This document shows, piece by piece, positions 6,167 through 12,917 of a DNA stretch of 14,630 nt. This stretch comes from CAVPLU01 sp964601325 (GTDB taxonomy: Archaea > Thermoproteota > Bathyarchaeia > 40CM-2-53-6). The notes beneath the pieces were generated by a model. The model did not search any database. It was not told the DNA's origin and saw only the letters and a list, made by a program, of their open reading frames with translations. Position 1 is the stretch's first letter. Each line of letters opens with the position of its first letter. The stretch spans positions 1 to 14,630 of the forward strand of contig CAZRNA010000043.1 of NCBI GenBank assembly GCA_964601325.1. The letters are read 5' to 3'. A program made the translations under genes and the position numbers.

Positions 6167-6736
6167 CTATCGTTTCTTCGACAGTGAAGTCAGAAAGTCT
6201 GACTCGGGCATTTCCAGCCATTTCGCTGCCATCGCGGCGCTAATTACTTCCTTTCGGTACAACGCCTCTACCAGTTCGCGGCTTCTATTCATGAGGCGGG
6301 GTGCTTCAGTGGAGTTAATTTGCGATTCGGGAATCAATTTGTACATGAAAAACAGCAGTTCATCACGACTCAGATCGTTCAGCTGCTGCTTGGCAAAGGC
6401 CAATTTGCGGAGGTCATCAGCAGAGGTAACCGGCTTGAGCTCCTCTGCAGCCATTCGGCCATCGTCGGTGAGCTGGAAGTTGGTTCCGACATTCGTTACG
6501 AGCCCGCTCTCTTGGAGAGTTCGAAGGCTCTCTTCCAATTCGTATGACACTTGGCCAAGCTTGAAGTTTGAGTAATCGATCTCTCTCTTCTGTCTCAGAT
6601 ATTCGAAATACCTTATGATCTTCTGAATGTGAAGTATGTCTGCTGGCTTCCGTCCCTTCCTGTCATCAAGGCAGAGCGCCAGAACGAGGAACGCCCTAGA
6701 AGGCGTCTCCAGACCATAATCTGTTATAGCAGACAT
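6167..6736 (-). CDS. antitoxin with winged helix and UPF0175-like C-terminus
   Basis: A 189-residue protein paired with the PIN toxin. Residues about 10-100 form a winged-helix-like domain (ADILHIQKIIRYFEYLR, then ESLRTLQESGLV and a wing with FQLTDDGRMAAEEL). Residues 150-189 resemble the UPF0175 antitoxin core (VEALYRKEVISAAMAAKWLE followed by SDFL). UPF0175 proteins are usually about 80-100 residues, so this is a longer version with its own extra DNA-binding domain. It would neutralise the toxin and repress the shared promoter. The start at 6736 is leaderless, with a TATA-like CTTATAG (minus strand, 6762-6768) about 29 bases upstream. Confidence 0.8.
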   Translation of the reverse strand: MSAITDYGLETPSRAFLVLALCLDDRKGRKPADILHIQKIIRYFEYLRQKREIDYSNFKLGQVSYELEESLRTLQESGLVTNVGTNFQLTDDGRMAAEELKPVTSADDLRKLAFAKQQLNDLSRDELLFFMYKLIPESQINSTEAPRLMNRSRELVEALYRKEVISAAMAAKWLEMPESDFLTSLSKKR

Positions 6737-6743
6737 GACACCA

Positions 6744-6768
6744 GATTATACGGCGCGTTGGCTATAAG
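6744..6768. promoter_or_regulatory. overlapping divergent promoters
   Basis: The 34 bases between the antitoxin start (6736, minus) and the unknown gene (6771, plus) contain ATTATA (6745-6750), about 24 bases before the plus start, and CTATAAG (6762-6768), which reads CTTATAG on the minus strand about 29 bases before the minus start. The two promoters face each other across one another, so use of one should interfere with the other. Confidence 0.55.
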
Positions 6769-6770
6769 CT

Positions 6771-7874
6771 ATGACTGGTCATCTCGCGGCAAGAGAACTT
6801 TCGCGAGACGAAGAACTAGGAACAATTCGCAAAACTATCACTTTGCCCGATGGGACTTCGTTCGAATCACCATCACGGTCCCTCTCAAGTCCGATGGCGG
6901 GTGCGTCGCAGCCCATCGTCAACGAACTGCCAAGGATAATCAACGCAGCAACTATAGGCGCACTAGAAGCTGGCACACTGCCACTGCATAAGGAGATCCA
7001 ATCCAAGTTCATTGCTGGGGCATTCAATCTGACGATCTTCGATCTTCGACTGGACAAGTTTCCAACAGTCAAGAGCATTAGAACACTTGCGCACCACCTG
7101 TACTCGGCCAGCCATAGAGTTGTGCTTCTTCCGAGCGTGAAGAGTGGAATGCTAAAGGATCACCCGCCGGGCGGGGACACCAATAGACCTGGGCGGCTTT
7201 CGGCACCCAAACTTCAGCAATATCTGAAAATGCAAGAGCAAGTCATCGATGAAATAGAAACCCTCCGCAATAGCAAGCCAATAATCGGAACAATCCCACT
7301 ATTGCCTCCAAAATTCTCTAGACCGATTCTGGAACTATACTTCAACAAAGGAATCGAATCATTTGCTATCGATGCCTTGAACAAAGACATACTTAGCAAC
7401 GAGCCCGATTTTCGAGTGATCCTAGCAGAGATTAGTCAACGGAAGCCTTTGAGCGGAGTCTTCATCTACGCATGCAACCTCGGTTATCCTCAGTTCGAAA
7501 AGAATAGCACTAGAGCAGATGATTTTCTGAGTCTCTTCGCGTATGTCGATGTTCTCGGCAGCACCTTCAGACCTAGAGGCGGCCCAATGAATCGCGGCGG
7601 CACTCGCCCTGAACCACGGGCGAAGCTGTTTTCCAGACAACATTATTCTTACCAAATCTCAACGTACGGTGAGGCCAGCAAGACACTAGGAGTCAAAGTC
7701 ACACAAAACGTCCTCAAGAACTACAACCAGCGCGTGCAACTAATCGAATCAGACGGAGTACGACAACTAGTTGGGAAAGAACCCATCAAACCATATGTGA
7801 GCTCCAAGACTGCCGTCGATGAGCTCTCACTTTCAAAACTCGTCTCAATAGCAAGGGCAGTTCCGGCAAGATGA
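6771..7874 (+). CDS. uncharacterised protein, possible TIM-barrel-like fold
   Basis: A 367-residue protein I cannot name. Beta/alpha alternation is visible from about residue 80: FNLTIFDLRL, HRVVLLPSV, PIIGTIPLLPPKF, GIESFAIDAL, LSGVFIYACNLG and YVDVLGSTF, the order of strands expected of a TIM barrel. A faint likeness to tRNA-guanine transglycosylase-like proteins (including DpdA-type enzymes in DNA-modification clusters) rests only on that strand pattern; I do not see the family's catalytic motifs with confidence. No signal or membrane segment is present. It diverges from the toxin-antitoxin pair over 34 bases with overlapping promoters and starts leaderless at ATG 6771. Codon use and length support a real gene. 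Confidence 0.75.
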   Translation: MTGHLAARELSRDEELGTIRKTITLPDGTSFESPSRSLSSPMAGASQPIVNELPRIINAATIGALEAGTLPLHKEIQSKFIAGAFNLTIFDLRLDKFPTVKSIRTLAHHLYSASHRVVLLPSVKSGMLKDHPPGGDTNRPGRLSAPKLQQYLKMQEQVIDEIETLRNSKPIIGTIPLLPPKFSRPILELYFNKGIESFAIDALNKDILSNEPDFRVILAEISQRKPLSGVFIYACNLGYPQFEKNSTRADDFLSLFAYVDVLGSTFRPRGGPMNRGGTRPEPRAKLFSRQHYSYQISTYGEASKTLGVKVTQNVLKNYNQRVQLIESDGVRQLVGKEPIKPYVSSKTAVDELSLSKLVSIARAVPAR

Positions 7875-7988
7875 CACAGTTCTTTCGAATGCTGCTATTC
7901 CACGAGTAACGTACCTTCTGCCTTCAGGTTAGTTTCGTTTCCAGTCTCTGCTCGGGTCGTACTTTCGAACCGTCGCGCGTCGTGGTTT

Positions 7989-8023
7989 TGGGTGCGTTGT
8001 GGGGTAGGCTATTTGCGCACCCA
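7989..8023. other. 8-bp stem hairpin, possible structured RNA or terminator
   Basis: TGGGTGCG (7989-7996) pairs exactly with CGCACCCA (8016-8023) over a 19-base loop. It lies 115 bases after the end of the 367-residue protein gene. There is no T-run beside it, so a simple terminator is not obvious. Confidence 0.35.
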
Positions 8024-8119
8024 CGCAAGAAAATCGCCGATTCAAATTCCCTTGGCCGGATCACAGCATCCCCGATTTCAAAATTCGATTCGGTGTCAAC
8101 GCGTTCTTGACCGCCGATT

Positions 8120-8242
8120 TCAAGTCAGTTTCAATGTACGTCCCGTGTATCTGATGCCTGAATTGAACCGCTCGCGGAGCAAGTCCACGAATCGTTGTTT
8201 CGCCTGTGGCTCGAAGTGGTACTTGTAGTCGTCACCTGTAGA
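8120..8242 (-). pseudogene. gene remnant, possibly a Cas1 C-terminal fragment
   Basis: Between a TAG at 8245-8243 and a TGA at 8122-8120, the minus strand reads about 40 codons without a start. It includes DDYKYHFEPQAKQRFVDLL and ERFNSGIRYTGRTLKL. The pattern of an aromatic-rich strand, an amphipathic helix with RF-x2-LL-x-ERFN and a strand with Y-x-GR-x-LKL recalls the C-terminal part of Cas1 integrases. The conserved Cas1 catalytic residues lie upstream of this part and are not present, and the sequence that should follow is not recognisable in any frame. It could equally be the remnant of another family. Confidence 0.25.
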
Positions 8243-8481
8243 CTAGAAATCCAGCTCGAAGACTTCGATCACACACATTTGCTACCCAGCGCAAGGGCCT
8301 CTTGGTAGGTCATAGAAGAGCGACGCTGCTTCCCTGTGGCCCCTTCCTCATGACCCACGAAATGACACCCCACAGTCAATCAGCAAAAAAGAAACAATCA
8401 GACTTGAGACACGGGGGCATCCAGCGTAGCAGCAGAAACGCACCAATTGCGTCAATTGCAGCAGGGTAGCATACTCTGACA

Positions 8482-8502
8482 CCACCGCCGCCTTGGCGGT
8501 GG
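8482..8502. terminator. GC-rich hairpin downstream of the transposase-like gene
   Basis: CCACCGCC (8482-8489) pairs exactly with GGCGGTGG (8495-8502) over a five-base loop. It lies about 150 bases after the stop of the minus-strand transposase-like gene and could be a terminator or a structured end of a mobile element. No matching hairpin was seen on the other side of that gene. Confidence 0.4.
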
Positions 8503-8652
8503 GTGCAGATTTTGCTGGACGCTTGTGGCAGCCAACGGCGGTTCGATTATGCTGGAAATTGACCGTGAGGTTCGTGCTCAGGCGAATGGCTCATTTCTGC
8601 TTGAGCGAGGTGTCAAATTGTGCAGCTAGGGTTCCTCCCTTGTTGAGGACCT

Positions 8653-10152
8653 TTAGCGTACAGGTGACTTCGCGTCGAAAGCATTCAAGAGGGTCAGTAG
8701 GTCGTCGAGGGCCTTTTTGACGCCTCCGCGCCGGAGTGGTGACAGCCCGCTTCTTGAGTTCGGCGTGAGTCTCGCAATTAGTATGATGAGGTTCACTTGG
8801 CCGCGAACCAACTCGTCGGATTGGAAGCAGTTCAGTGAATCAAAGGTTTCGCGAAGCCTACCGATCGTGGACTCGGTTGGATTCGTCGTGTGGAAATGCA
8901 GGGCGTTGCCGGGACGAACAAGGCCCCAATGGGAAAGCAGCCGCCTTAATGTGTCTTGGTCGAGCCTCGAAAACGTCTCGCGCACACCCCTTTGCGCTCT
9001 CTCCTTCTCCCCTTCCAGCCAATGGCTACGACCGGACAGCACGTGTGCCACTATCTGATTCGCTTGCTCCTTCGATTCGGAATAGCGTAAAGCGTACTTG
9101 ATCTCGGAGATCATGGCCTCAAGCTTGGGGCTCCGGAAGGTCTTCGGAAGGTACTCTTCCTCGATGTCTGCGATTACATGCTGCGAGTCCAACGTTCTGA
9201 CGTGCAGTGGAAGTTCTAGTCGAGATGCTTCCCACGCCTCCTTTCTATCATCCATGACGCTTTGCTTCAATCCACCTCTCGTGTACTTGACCGTCCTCGC
9301 GAACCCTCGAAGGAATCGCCTCCAATTCTCGACGGTTTCAGTTGGTTCCTCTGGGGATGTAAGAAACGAACAATGAATGTCGCTGGTGACCAAGTTTTCA
9401 GCAAGAAAGCATGTTCTGTCTTCGCCCAACACTGGAACATTCAAGGCATCAAGTCCGTAAAACCCGTAACTGTGAGGCCGGAGGAGCGTTGTGACATTGT
9501 CAGCTGTGAGGTCTGCAGCTTTCATCGCATATTTTCTTACTATCCTTTTTTCAGTGGACTCGCTTAGGCCAGGCAATTCTAGCCGCCTTGGGAATCCATG
9601 CCCTGTCTGAGAAACTTGGAATGCCCTGCCGATGAATTGCAGTAGAACAGGAAAACGACGAAGACTCACCTTCGCAAAATAGTGCCCAACCAGAAAAGCG
9701 AGCTCAAACTCCTGCTTCGGCTTGATTAGTTCCGAATATGTCTTCTCGCAGATGAAACAATAAAAGCGTCTGACAGTGCCGCATTCTGTCTTGTACGGGG
9801 CGTAGGGTCGAACCGCCGTGTGTCCGAGTGGACAGCATGCCGTTGGATCATATAGCAGTCTCGTGACTCGCGGTGTGAAGAACTCCTCCAGTGGAGGCCC
9901 TAGGGCATCAGGAGAGGAACCTGCCGTATCTTCACTTGGAGGGATGATAGCACCAACTCCGTGAGTCATCGGAGAGACCGCAAGAGAAACGGGAGGTGGT
10001 GAAATTCTGTGCTCGTTTCTGGTCGGCGACTCGGCGCCGCAAAGGGACGAGCCCTTGAGAAGCAACGCGGTTTGTCGAGACATTCGCGCCAATGCTCTTT
10101 CGAGATACTCGTCTAATTGTCTGTCAGCAGCGTCGCGCTCCTTGAATTTCAC
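8653..10152 (-). CDS. DDE transposase-like protein with zinc ribbon
   Basis: A 499-residue protein. Residues 1-95 are charged then low-complexity (proline/serine rich). A zinc-binding region follows (C106, C107 with H111, then C124, C132-x2-C135). The second half fits a Mutator/IS256-like DDE core: D235 in YGLDAL, D301/D302 in SVMDDRKEAW and E427 in TTNPTESTIGRLRE, where the N-P-x-E-S-x2-G-R-L-R string is the clearest signature. I could not place it in a named insertion-sequence family. The start is a GTG at 10152 with GAGGTGG eight to ten bases upstream; a stop codon lies in frame not far before it. The frame is intact. No terminal inverted repeats were found between 8460 and 10270, so it may be a domesticated or stranded transposase. 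Confidence 0.7.
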   Translation of the reverse strand: MKFKERDAADRQLDEYLERALARMSRQTALLLKGSSLCGAESPTRNEHRISPPPVSLAVSPMTHGVGAIIPPSEDTAGSSPDALGPPLEEFFTPRVTRLLYDPTACCPLGHTAVRPYAPYKTECGTVRRFYCFICEKTYSELIKPKQEFELAFLVGHYFAKVSLRRFPVLLQFIGRAFQVSQTGHGFPRRLELPGLSESTEKRIVRKYAMKAADLTADNVTTLLRPHSYGFYGLDALNVPVLGEDRTCFLAENLVTSDIHCSFLTSPEEPTETVENWRRFLRGFARTVKYTRGGLKQSVMDDRKEAWEASRLELPLHVRTLDSQHVIADIEEEYLPKTFRSPKLEAMISEIKYALRYSESKEQANQIVAHVLSGRSHWLEGEKERAQRGVRETFSRLDQDTLRRLLSHWGLVRPGNALHFHTTNPTESTIGRLRETFDSLNCFQSDELVRGQVNLIILIARLTPNSRSGLSPLRRGGVKKALDDLLTLLNAFDAKSPVR

Positions 10153-10270
10153 GATGTCTCCACCTCTCCGCGGAGCTTACTCATTCGGGCTTGCCGGAGT
10201 TGGCACCACAGGAGCCTGCCCTGGAAGGGCGAGCGTATCGCGTTTGATTTGAGGCGCCTTCGAAGGCCCT

Positions 10271-10501
10271 TCATGGCAACTCGTCTTCGAGCAAATGCTT
10301 GAGACGAGCCTCCTGCAGGCGCCGCTGGATGATACCGGCGTGGAGTGCTTCCAATGCTAGAATAATGAGGGCGGAGTATGTTTCCGCAACGCCAGTCTGC
10401 CGCATCTCATCAAGCCATACCCATTTCTCAGCAGGCAGGCTACAGCGAAGCTCGCGTCTACCCCTCTCGCTCGCGTTTCGACTGGATGCGTGGCTTCCCA
10501 C
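10271..10501 (-). CDS. ribbon-helix-helix-like small protein
   Basis: A 76-residue protein with a likely ribbon-helix-helix fold: a strand at 16-22 (RRELRCSLP), helix 23-36 (AEKWVWLDEMRQ) and helix 40-56 (ETYSALIILALEAL), then a charged C-terminal helix. Such proteins are dimeric DNA-binding repressors or antitoxins. It starts with GTG at 10501, right beside a large palindrome (10505-10548) that could be its own operator. The stop is 118 bases before the transposase-like gene on the same strand, so the two may be co-transcribed. Confidence 0.7.
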   Translation of the reverse strand: MGSHASSRNASERGRRELRCSLPAEKWVWLDEMRQTGVAETYSALIILALEALHAGIIQRRLQEARLKHLLEDELP

Positions 10502-10504
10502 GTG

Positions 10505-10548
10505 TGATCGGCCTCACTATACCCAACGTTGAGTATAGTCCCCGATCA
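10505..10548. promoter_or_regulatory. nested palindrome, likely operator
   Basis: Outer arms TGATCG (10505-10510) and CGATCA (10543-10548) enclose inner arms ACTATAC (10516-10522) and GTATAGT (10533-10539), which enclose the palindrome AACGTT (10525-10530). It lies between the divergent RHH and wHTH genes. TATA-like bases are inside the inner arms, so a protein bound here would cover the promoter of the RHH gene. Confidence 0.65.
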
Positions 10549-10551
10549 AGC

Positions 10552-10576
10552 GGTTAATATACTTAACCTTACGTAA
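10552..10576 (+). promoter_or_regulatory. palindromic TATA region of the wHTH gene
   Basis: GGTTAA (10552-10557), TATAC, TTAACC (10563-10568): a perfect inverted repeat with the TATA box in its centre. The palindrome TTACGTAA (10569-10576) follows at once. The TATA centre lies about 40 bases before the TTG start of the wHTH gene, which leaves room for a short leader. A regulator bound to either palindrome would compete with TBP/TFB. Confidence 0.55.
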
Positions 10577-10599
10577 AGCTGCCCCAGGCGAGACGAACT

Positions 10600-11262
10600 T
10601 TGGAGCTCAGGAGTCCCAAGGTGAGACGGATTCTGGTTCTGTGCGCGGACGGCCCGATGCGCTTCACCGAACTAAGAAAACAGCTGAGTCTGAGCGACGC
10701 TGGTCTTGCCAAGAATCTGCGCAGATTGCAGTCCAATGGGCTCGTGGCGAGCGGGGAGAGAGGCTACTCCCTGACGGACAAAGGTGCCGAAATTACGAAG
10801 CAGCTTAGCCTAGCAGAGGAGATGAGAAAACAGAAGCTTGCAAAGAAACTCCTCATAGGACAGAAGCTAGCCAGCCCGAAGGACCCTTTCACCTTCGAGT
10901 CGCTCAACGTCTTGCTATCTGGCCACGAACCTCTATCTCGTACTCGCTATGAGGCTCGCGCTGTTATCGAAGCACTCGATGTGACGTCTGACCGCGAACT
11001 TGACACAAACACTGGCGTCAGAGTGTATGCTGCCGCTTTGAGAATGGTGGCTGCTGCATTGGCATCGGAGAGAAGGGCCAAGTTGACGGTGACCATCGAC
11101 CTTGACAAGGGATTCGATATCGTTGAGAAACAGCTAGAAGAGGAGATCAATGGGGAGAAAAACGATACGAAGAGAAAGAAACTAGAAGCCATCCATCGGC
11201 AGCTAAGGGAACGAAGAGACGCCAACATCGAGGAGACGCAAAAGAGGTTCCTATCCTCGTGA
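10600..11262 (+). CDS. winged-helix transcriptional regulator with long C-terminal extension
   Basis: A 220-residue protein. Residues 1-75 form a MarR/HxlR-like winged helix: KVRRILVLCADGPMRFTEL, recognition helix around SDAGLAKNLRRLQSNGLV and wing SGERGYSLTDKG. The remainder is helical and charged, ending in a probable coiled coil (about 165-215, many E, K and R) that could mediate dimerisation. No ligand-binding domain is recognised. The TTG start at 10600 is chosen because the first helix of the domain begins there; a GTG at 10621 would cut into it. It diverges from the RHH gene across several palindromes, suggesting cross- or autoregulation. Confidence 0.75.
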   Translation: MELRSPKVRRILVLCADGPMRFTELRKQLSLSDAGLAKNLRRLQSNGLVASGERGYSLTDKGAEITKQLSLAEEMRKQKLAKKLLIGQKLASPKDPFTFESLNVLLSGHEPLSRTRYEARAVIEALDVTSDRELDTNTGVRVYAAALRMVAAALASERRAKLTVTIDLDKGFDIVEKQLEEEINGEKNDTKRKKLEAIHRQLRERRDANIEETQKRFLSS

Positions 11263-11615
11263 GACCGTGAGGGCATAACGTCGGACTCTATTGACTAGAA
11301 ATCGGATTCTTCGAGCTCATTAATAGCACCGTGCATCCTATCTGGGACTGATTGCGTAGTATTGGTCCGCACGGATTTCGTTGGTTCTAAACGTGAAATG
11401 TCACCTAACCAGGCCCGCCAAACTACTCAGGACAGCTGACCTCGCTCTACTCGGTCCGAGCTCACGTCGAGTGGCGCGTAATAGCAAGGCTAATCGGGCG
11501 GCACTTTGCATGGTGCTTTCGAAGCGCTTCACTGAGAGGTTTCGGCGTGTTTCACTCAATGCTTTAGCGTCCAAAGCCCTCAGTCTTTGAAGACAGCCAT
11601 GGAAGAGAGTTCCTG
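11263..11615. other. intergenic region at the island/chromosome transition
   Basis: I see no convincing gene; a 69-codon frame at 11381-11590 has basic, low-information composition and no domain. The stretch holds the tRNA-3'-end near-repeat at 11408-11420 and, at its right end, the GGAAGAGAG ribosome-binding sequence of the TerC-family gene. Confidence 0.5.
11408..11420 (+). repeat. possible attachment-site repeat of the tRNA 3' end
   Basis: ACCAGGCCCGCCA matches the tRNA 3' terminus at 7-19 (ACCGGGCCCGCCA) at 12 of 13 bases, in the same orientation. It sits where accessory genes give way to chromosomal-type genes. The match does not extend into a T-loop, so it may be a coincidence of GC-rich sequence. 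Confidence 0.35.
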
Positions 11616-12527
11616 TTGCTTGAGTACGTGTTGATAGTTATCGGGTTGAGCCTGTTCGAGGTGATCAACAGCGTCGACAACGCGATCATAAACTCTGAAG
11701 TCCTCTCGACGATGTCCGGTAGGTCAAGGAGGTGGTTTCTATTCTGGGGGATTCTCATAGCCGTCTTCGTAGTTAGAGGACTACTCCCAATAGCGATTCT
11801 CTGGAGCAGCAATCCTACGTTGGGTCTCATCGACGTGCTGGCTGTGACTTTCACTTCCAACCCTGAAATCATCAAGGCTGTGGAGGAATCCGCGCCAGTT
11901 CTACTCATCGGTGGCGGCATGTTCTTGGTCTTTCTCTTCTTCTACTGGCTCTTCCTCGAACCGAAGTACTATGGCTTACGCGGCGAGGCGACCATACAAA
12001 AGCATGGCGTCTGGTTCTACGCGACCGTATCCATCATCCTCACCCTGGTGGTCTGGCTGACGATCAGGGTGAATCCGATGATGGCGTTCGGTGCTGTCGT
12101 CGGTTCCACAGGTTTCTTCATCACACACGGCTTCAAAGAGAACGCGGCACAGATGGAGAGGCGTATGCTCAGTAGTACCACGGGCATGTCCGACATTAGC
12201 AAACTACTCTACCTGGAGGTTATCGACACAACATTTTCAATCGACGGCGTCCTCGGAGCATTCGCGTTCACACTCTCTGTGCCGCTAATACTGATTGGAA
12301 ACGGCGTCGGCGCGATAGTCGTGCGACAACTCACCGTCAAGAACATCGAGAATGTGAGAAAGTATAGGTATCTGAAGAACGGTGCGATGTACTCAATCTT
12401 CGCCCTTGGCCTCGTAATGGTTCTAGAAAGCTTCAGAATACATGTGCCATCATGGGTCTCCCCAGTGACCACATTCCTGATCATAGGATACTTCTTCTAC
12501 AAATCAAGGCAGGAAACCACGAAGTAG
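11616..12527 (+). CDS. TerC/DUF475-family membrane protein
   Basis: A 303-residue integral membrane protein with about eight hydrophobic segments. TerC-superfamily signatures are clear: E15 with N18 and D21-N22 (LFEVINSVDNA) near the start, and E201, D204 and D210 (EVIDTTFSIDGVLGAF) in the second half, acidic residues in membrane helices thought to bind metal ions. The late segment RYLKNGAMYSIFALG is typical of the DUF475 branch. Family members are linked to metal (for example manganese) export and tellurium resistance; the substrate here is not known. The start is TTG 11616 after GGAAGAGAG; an ATG at 11599 is in another frame. It is the first chromosomal-type gene after the possible attachment site. 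Confidence 0.85.
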   Translation: MLEYVLIVIGLSLFEVINSVDNAIINSEVLSTMSGRSRRWFLFWGILIAVFVVRGLLPIAILWSSNPTLGLIDVLAVTFTSNPEIIKAVEESAPVLLIGGGMFLVFLFFYWLFLEPKYYGLRGEATIQKHGVWFYATVSIILTLVVWLTIRVNPMMAFGAVVGSTGFFITHGFKENAAQMERRMLSSTTGMSDISKLLYLEVIDTTFSIDGVLGAFAFTLSVPLILIGNGVGAIVVRQLTVKNIENVRKYRYLKNGAMYSIFALGLVMVLESFRIHVPSWVSPVTTFLIIGYFFYKSRQETTK

Positions 12528-12610
12528 GACTCAAGTTCCTTCAAGAAAAGTCTGAATGCGCATACACATTGGCGGGATCAGTCCGTTTCATTGTTCTCCC
12601 GACGACTCTT

Positions 12611-12631
12611 GTGCAGCCTGCAGCTTTTTTT
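12611..12631 (+). terminator. T-run terminator after the TerC-family gene
   Basis: GCAG-rich sequence with a small TGCA/TGCA inverted repeat followed by seven T (12625-12631), about 100 bases past the stop codon. Archaeal RNA polymerase stops readily at such T-runs. Confidence 0.35.
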
Positions 12632-12861
12632 GCGCACGTGAAATTGCGGGTCGGTTGGAGGTTCAAGGATCACGCTAATCTAACGAGGCTGAGGTGGCGG
12701 GCACGTCGGAAGATCGCCACTCTACCTATTGATTACGGACATTTCGGTTCCTCAAACTCAATCAGGTCTTGTCATCTTCTCAGAGCCTGTGAGGACGGAA
12801 CCTGCGAGTCTGGTTCAATTCCCCTACCCATCGATTCCTGTGCGATCGAAAGAGTTAATTT

Positions 12862-12873
12862 GAATACGTATTC
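12862..12873. promoter_or_regulatory. 12-base perfect palindrome upstream of the orphan gene
   Basis: GAATACGTATTC is a perfect palindrome 45 bases before the ATG at 12918. TTAATTT just before it (about 12855-12861) could be the TATA box. The palindrome would then lie between TATA box and transcription start, a usual operator position. Confidence 0.45.
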
Positions 12874-12879
12874 GACAAT

Positions 12880-12901
12880 AGACCGAGCGTAAGATCGGTC
12901 T
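12880..12901 (+). other. leader hairpin before the orphan gene
   Basis: AGACCGA (12880-12886) pairs exactly with TCGGTCT (12895-12901) over an eight-base loop. It ends 16 bases before the ATG. If transcription starts upstream of it, the hairpin sits in the leader and could affect translation; otherwise it is a second protein-binding dyad. Confidence 0.4.
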
Positions 12902-12917
12902 GGGGTTCTGCGGAAGG

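Larger units (their letters stand above)
7875..8652. other. long gap with decayed sequence and hairpins
   Basis: I find no intact gene. It contains a strong hairpin (7989-8023), possible further degenerate copies of the tRNA-3'-end-like repeat (around 8040-8063, plus strand, TTCAAAT with an ATCA tail; and 7947-7975, minus strand, ACGGTTCGAA), a short coding remnant on the minus strand (8120-8242), a CAATTG-CGT-CAATTG dyad (8444-8458) and a GC-rich hairpin (8482-8502). A run of six A at 8384-8389 is a T-run for minus-strand transcription. Confidence 0.5.
12528..12917. other. intergenic region between TerC-family and orphan gene
   Basis: About 390 bases with no convincing gene. It holds a T-run at 12625-12631 that may terminate the TerC-family transcript, a perfect 12-base palindrome (12862-12873) and a hairpin (12880-12901) ahead of the next gene. 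I looked for a tRNA around the GTTCAATTC near 12815 but no acceptor partner was found. Confidence 0.5.

Noticed and set aside
11381..11590. 69-codon plus-strand frame before the TerC-family gene
   Set aside because: Arginine/leucine/serine-rich composition without a domain, no ribosome-binding site, and it includes the possible attachment repeat.
12815..12845. tRNA 3' end around GTTCAATTC
   Set aside because: The bases after it would need a 5' acceptor strand GATGGGT that is not present, and there is no CCA at the right place.
12452..12892. 146-codon plus-strand frame after the TerC-family gene
   Set aside because: It begins inside the TerC-family gene in another frame, crosses the T-run and the palindrome, and shows no domain pattern.
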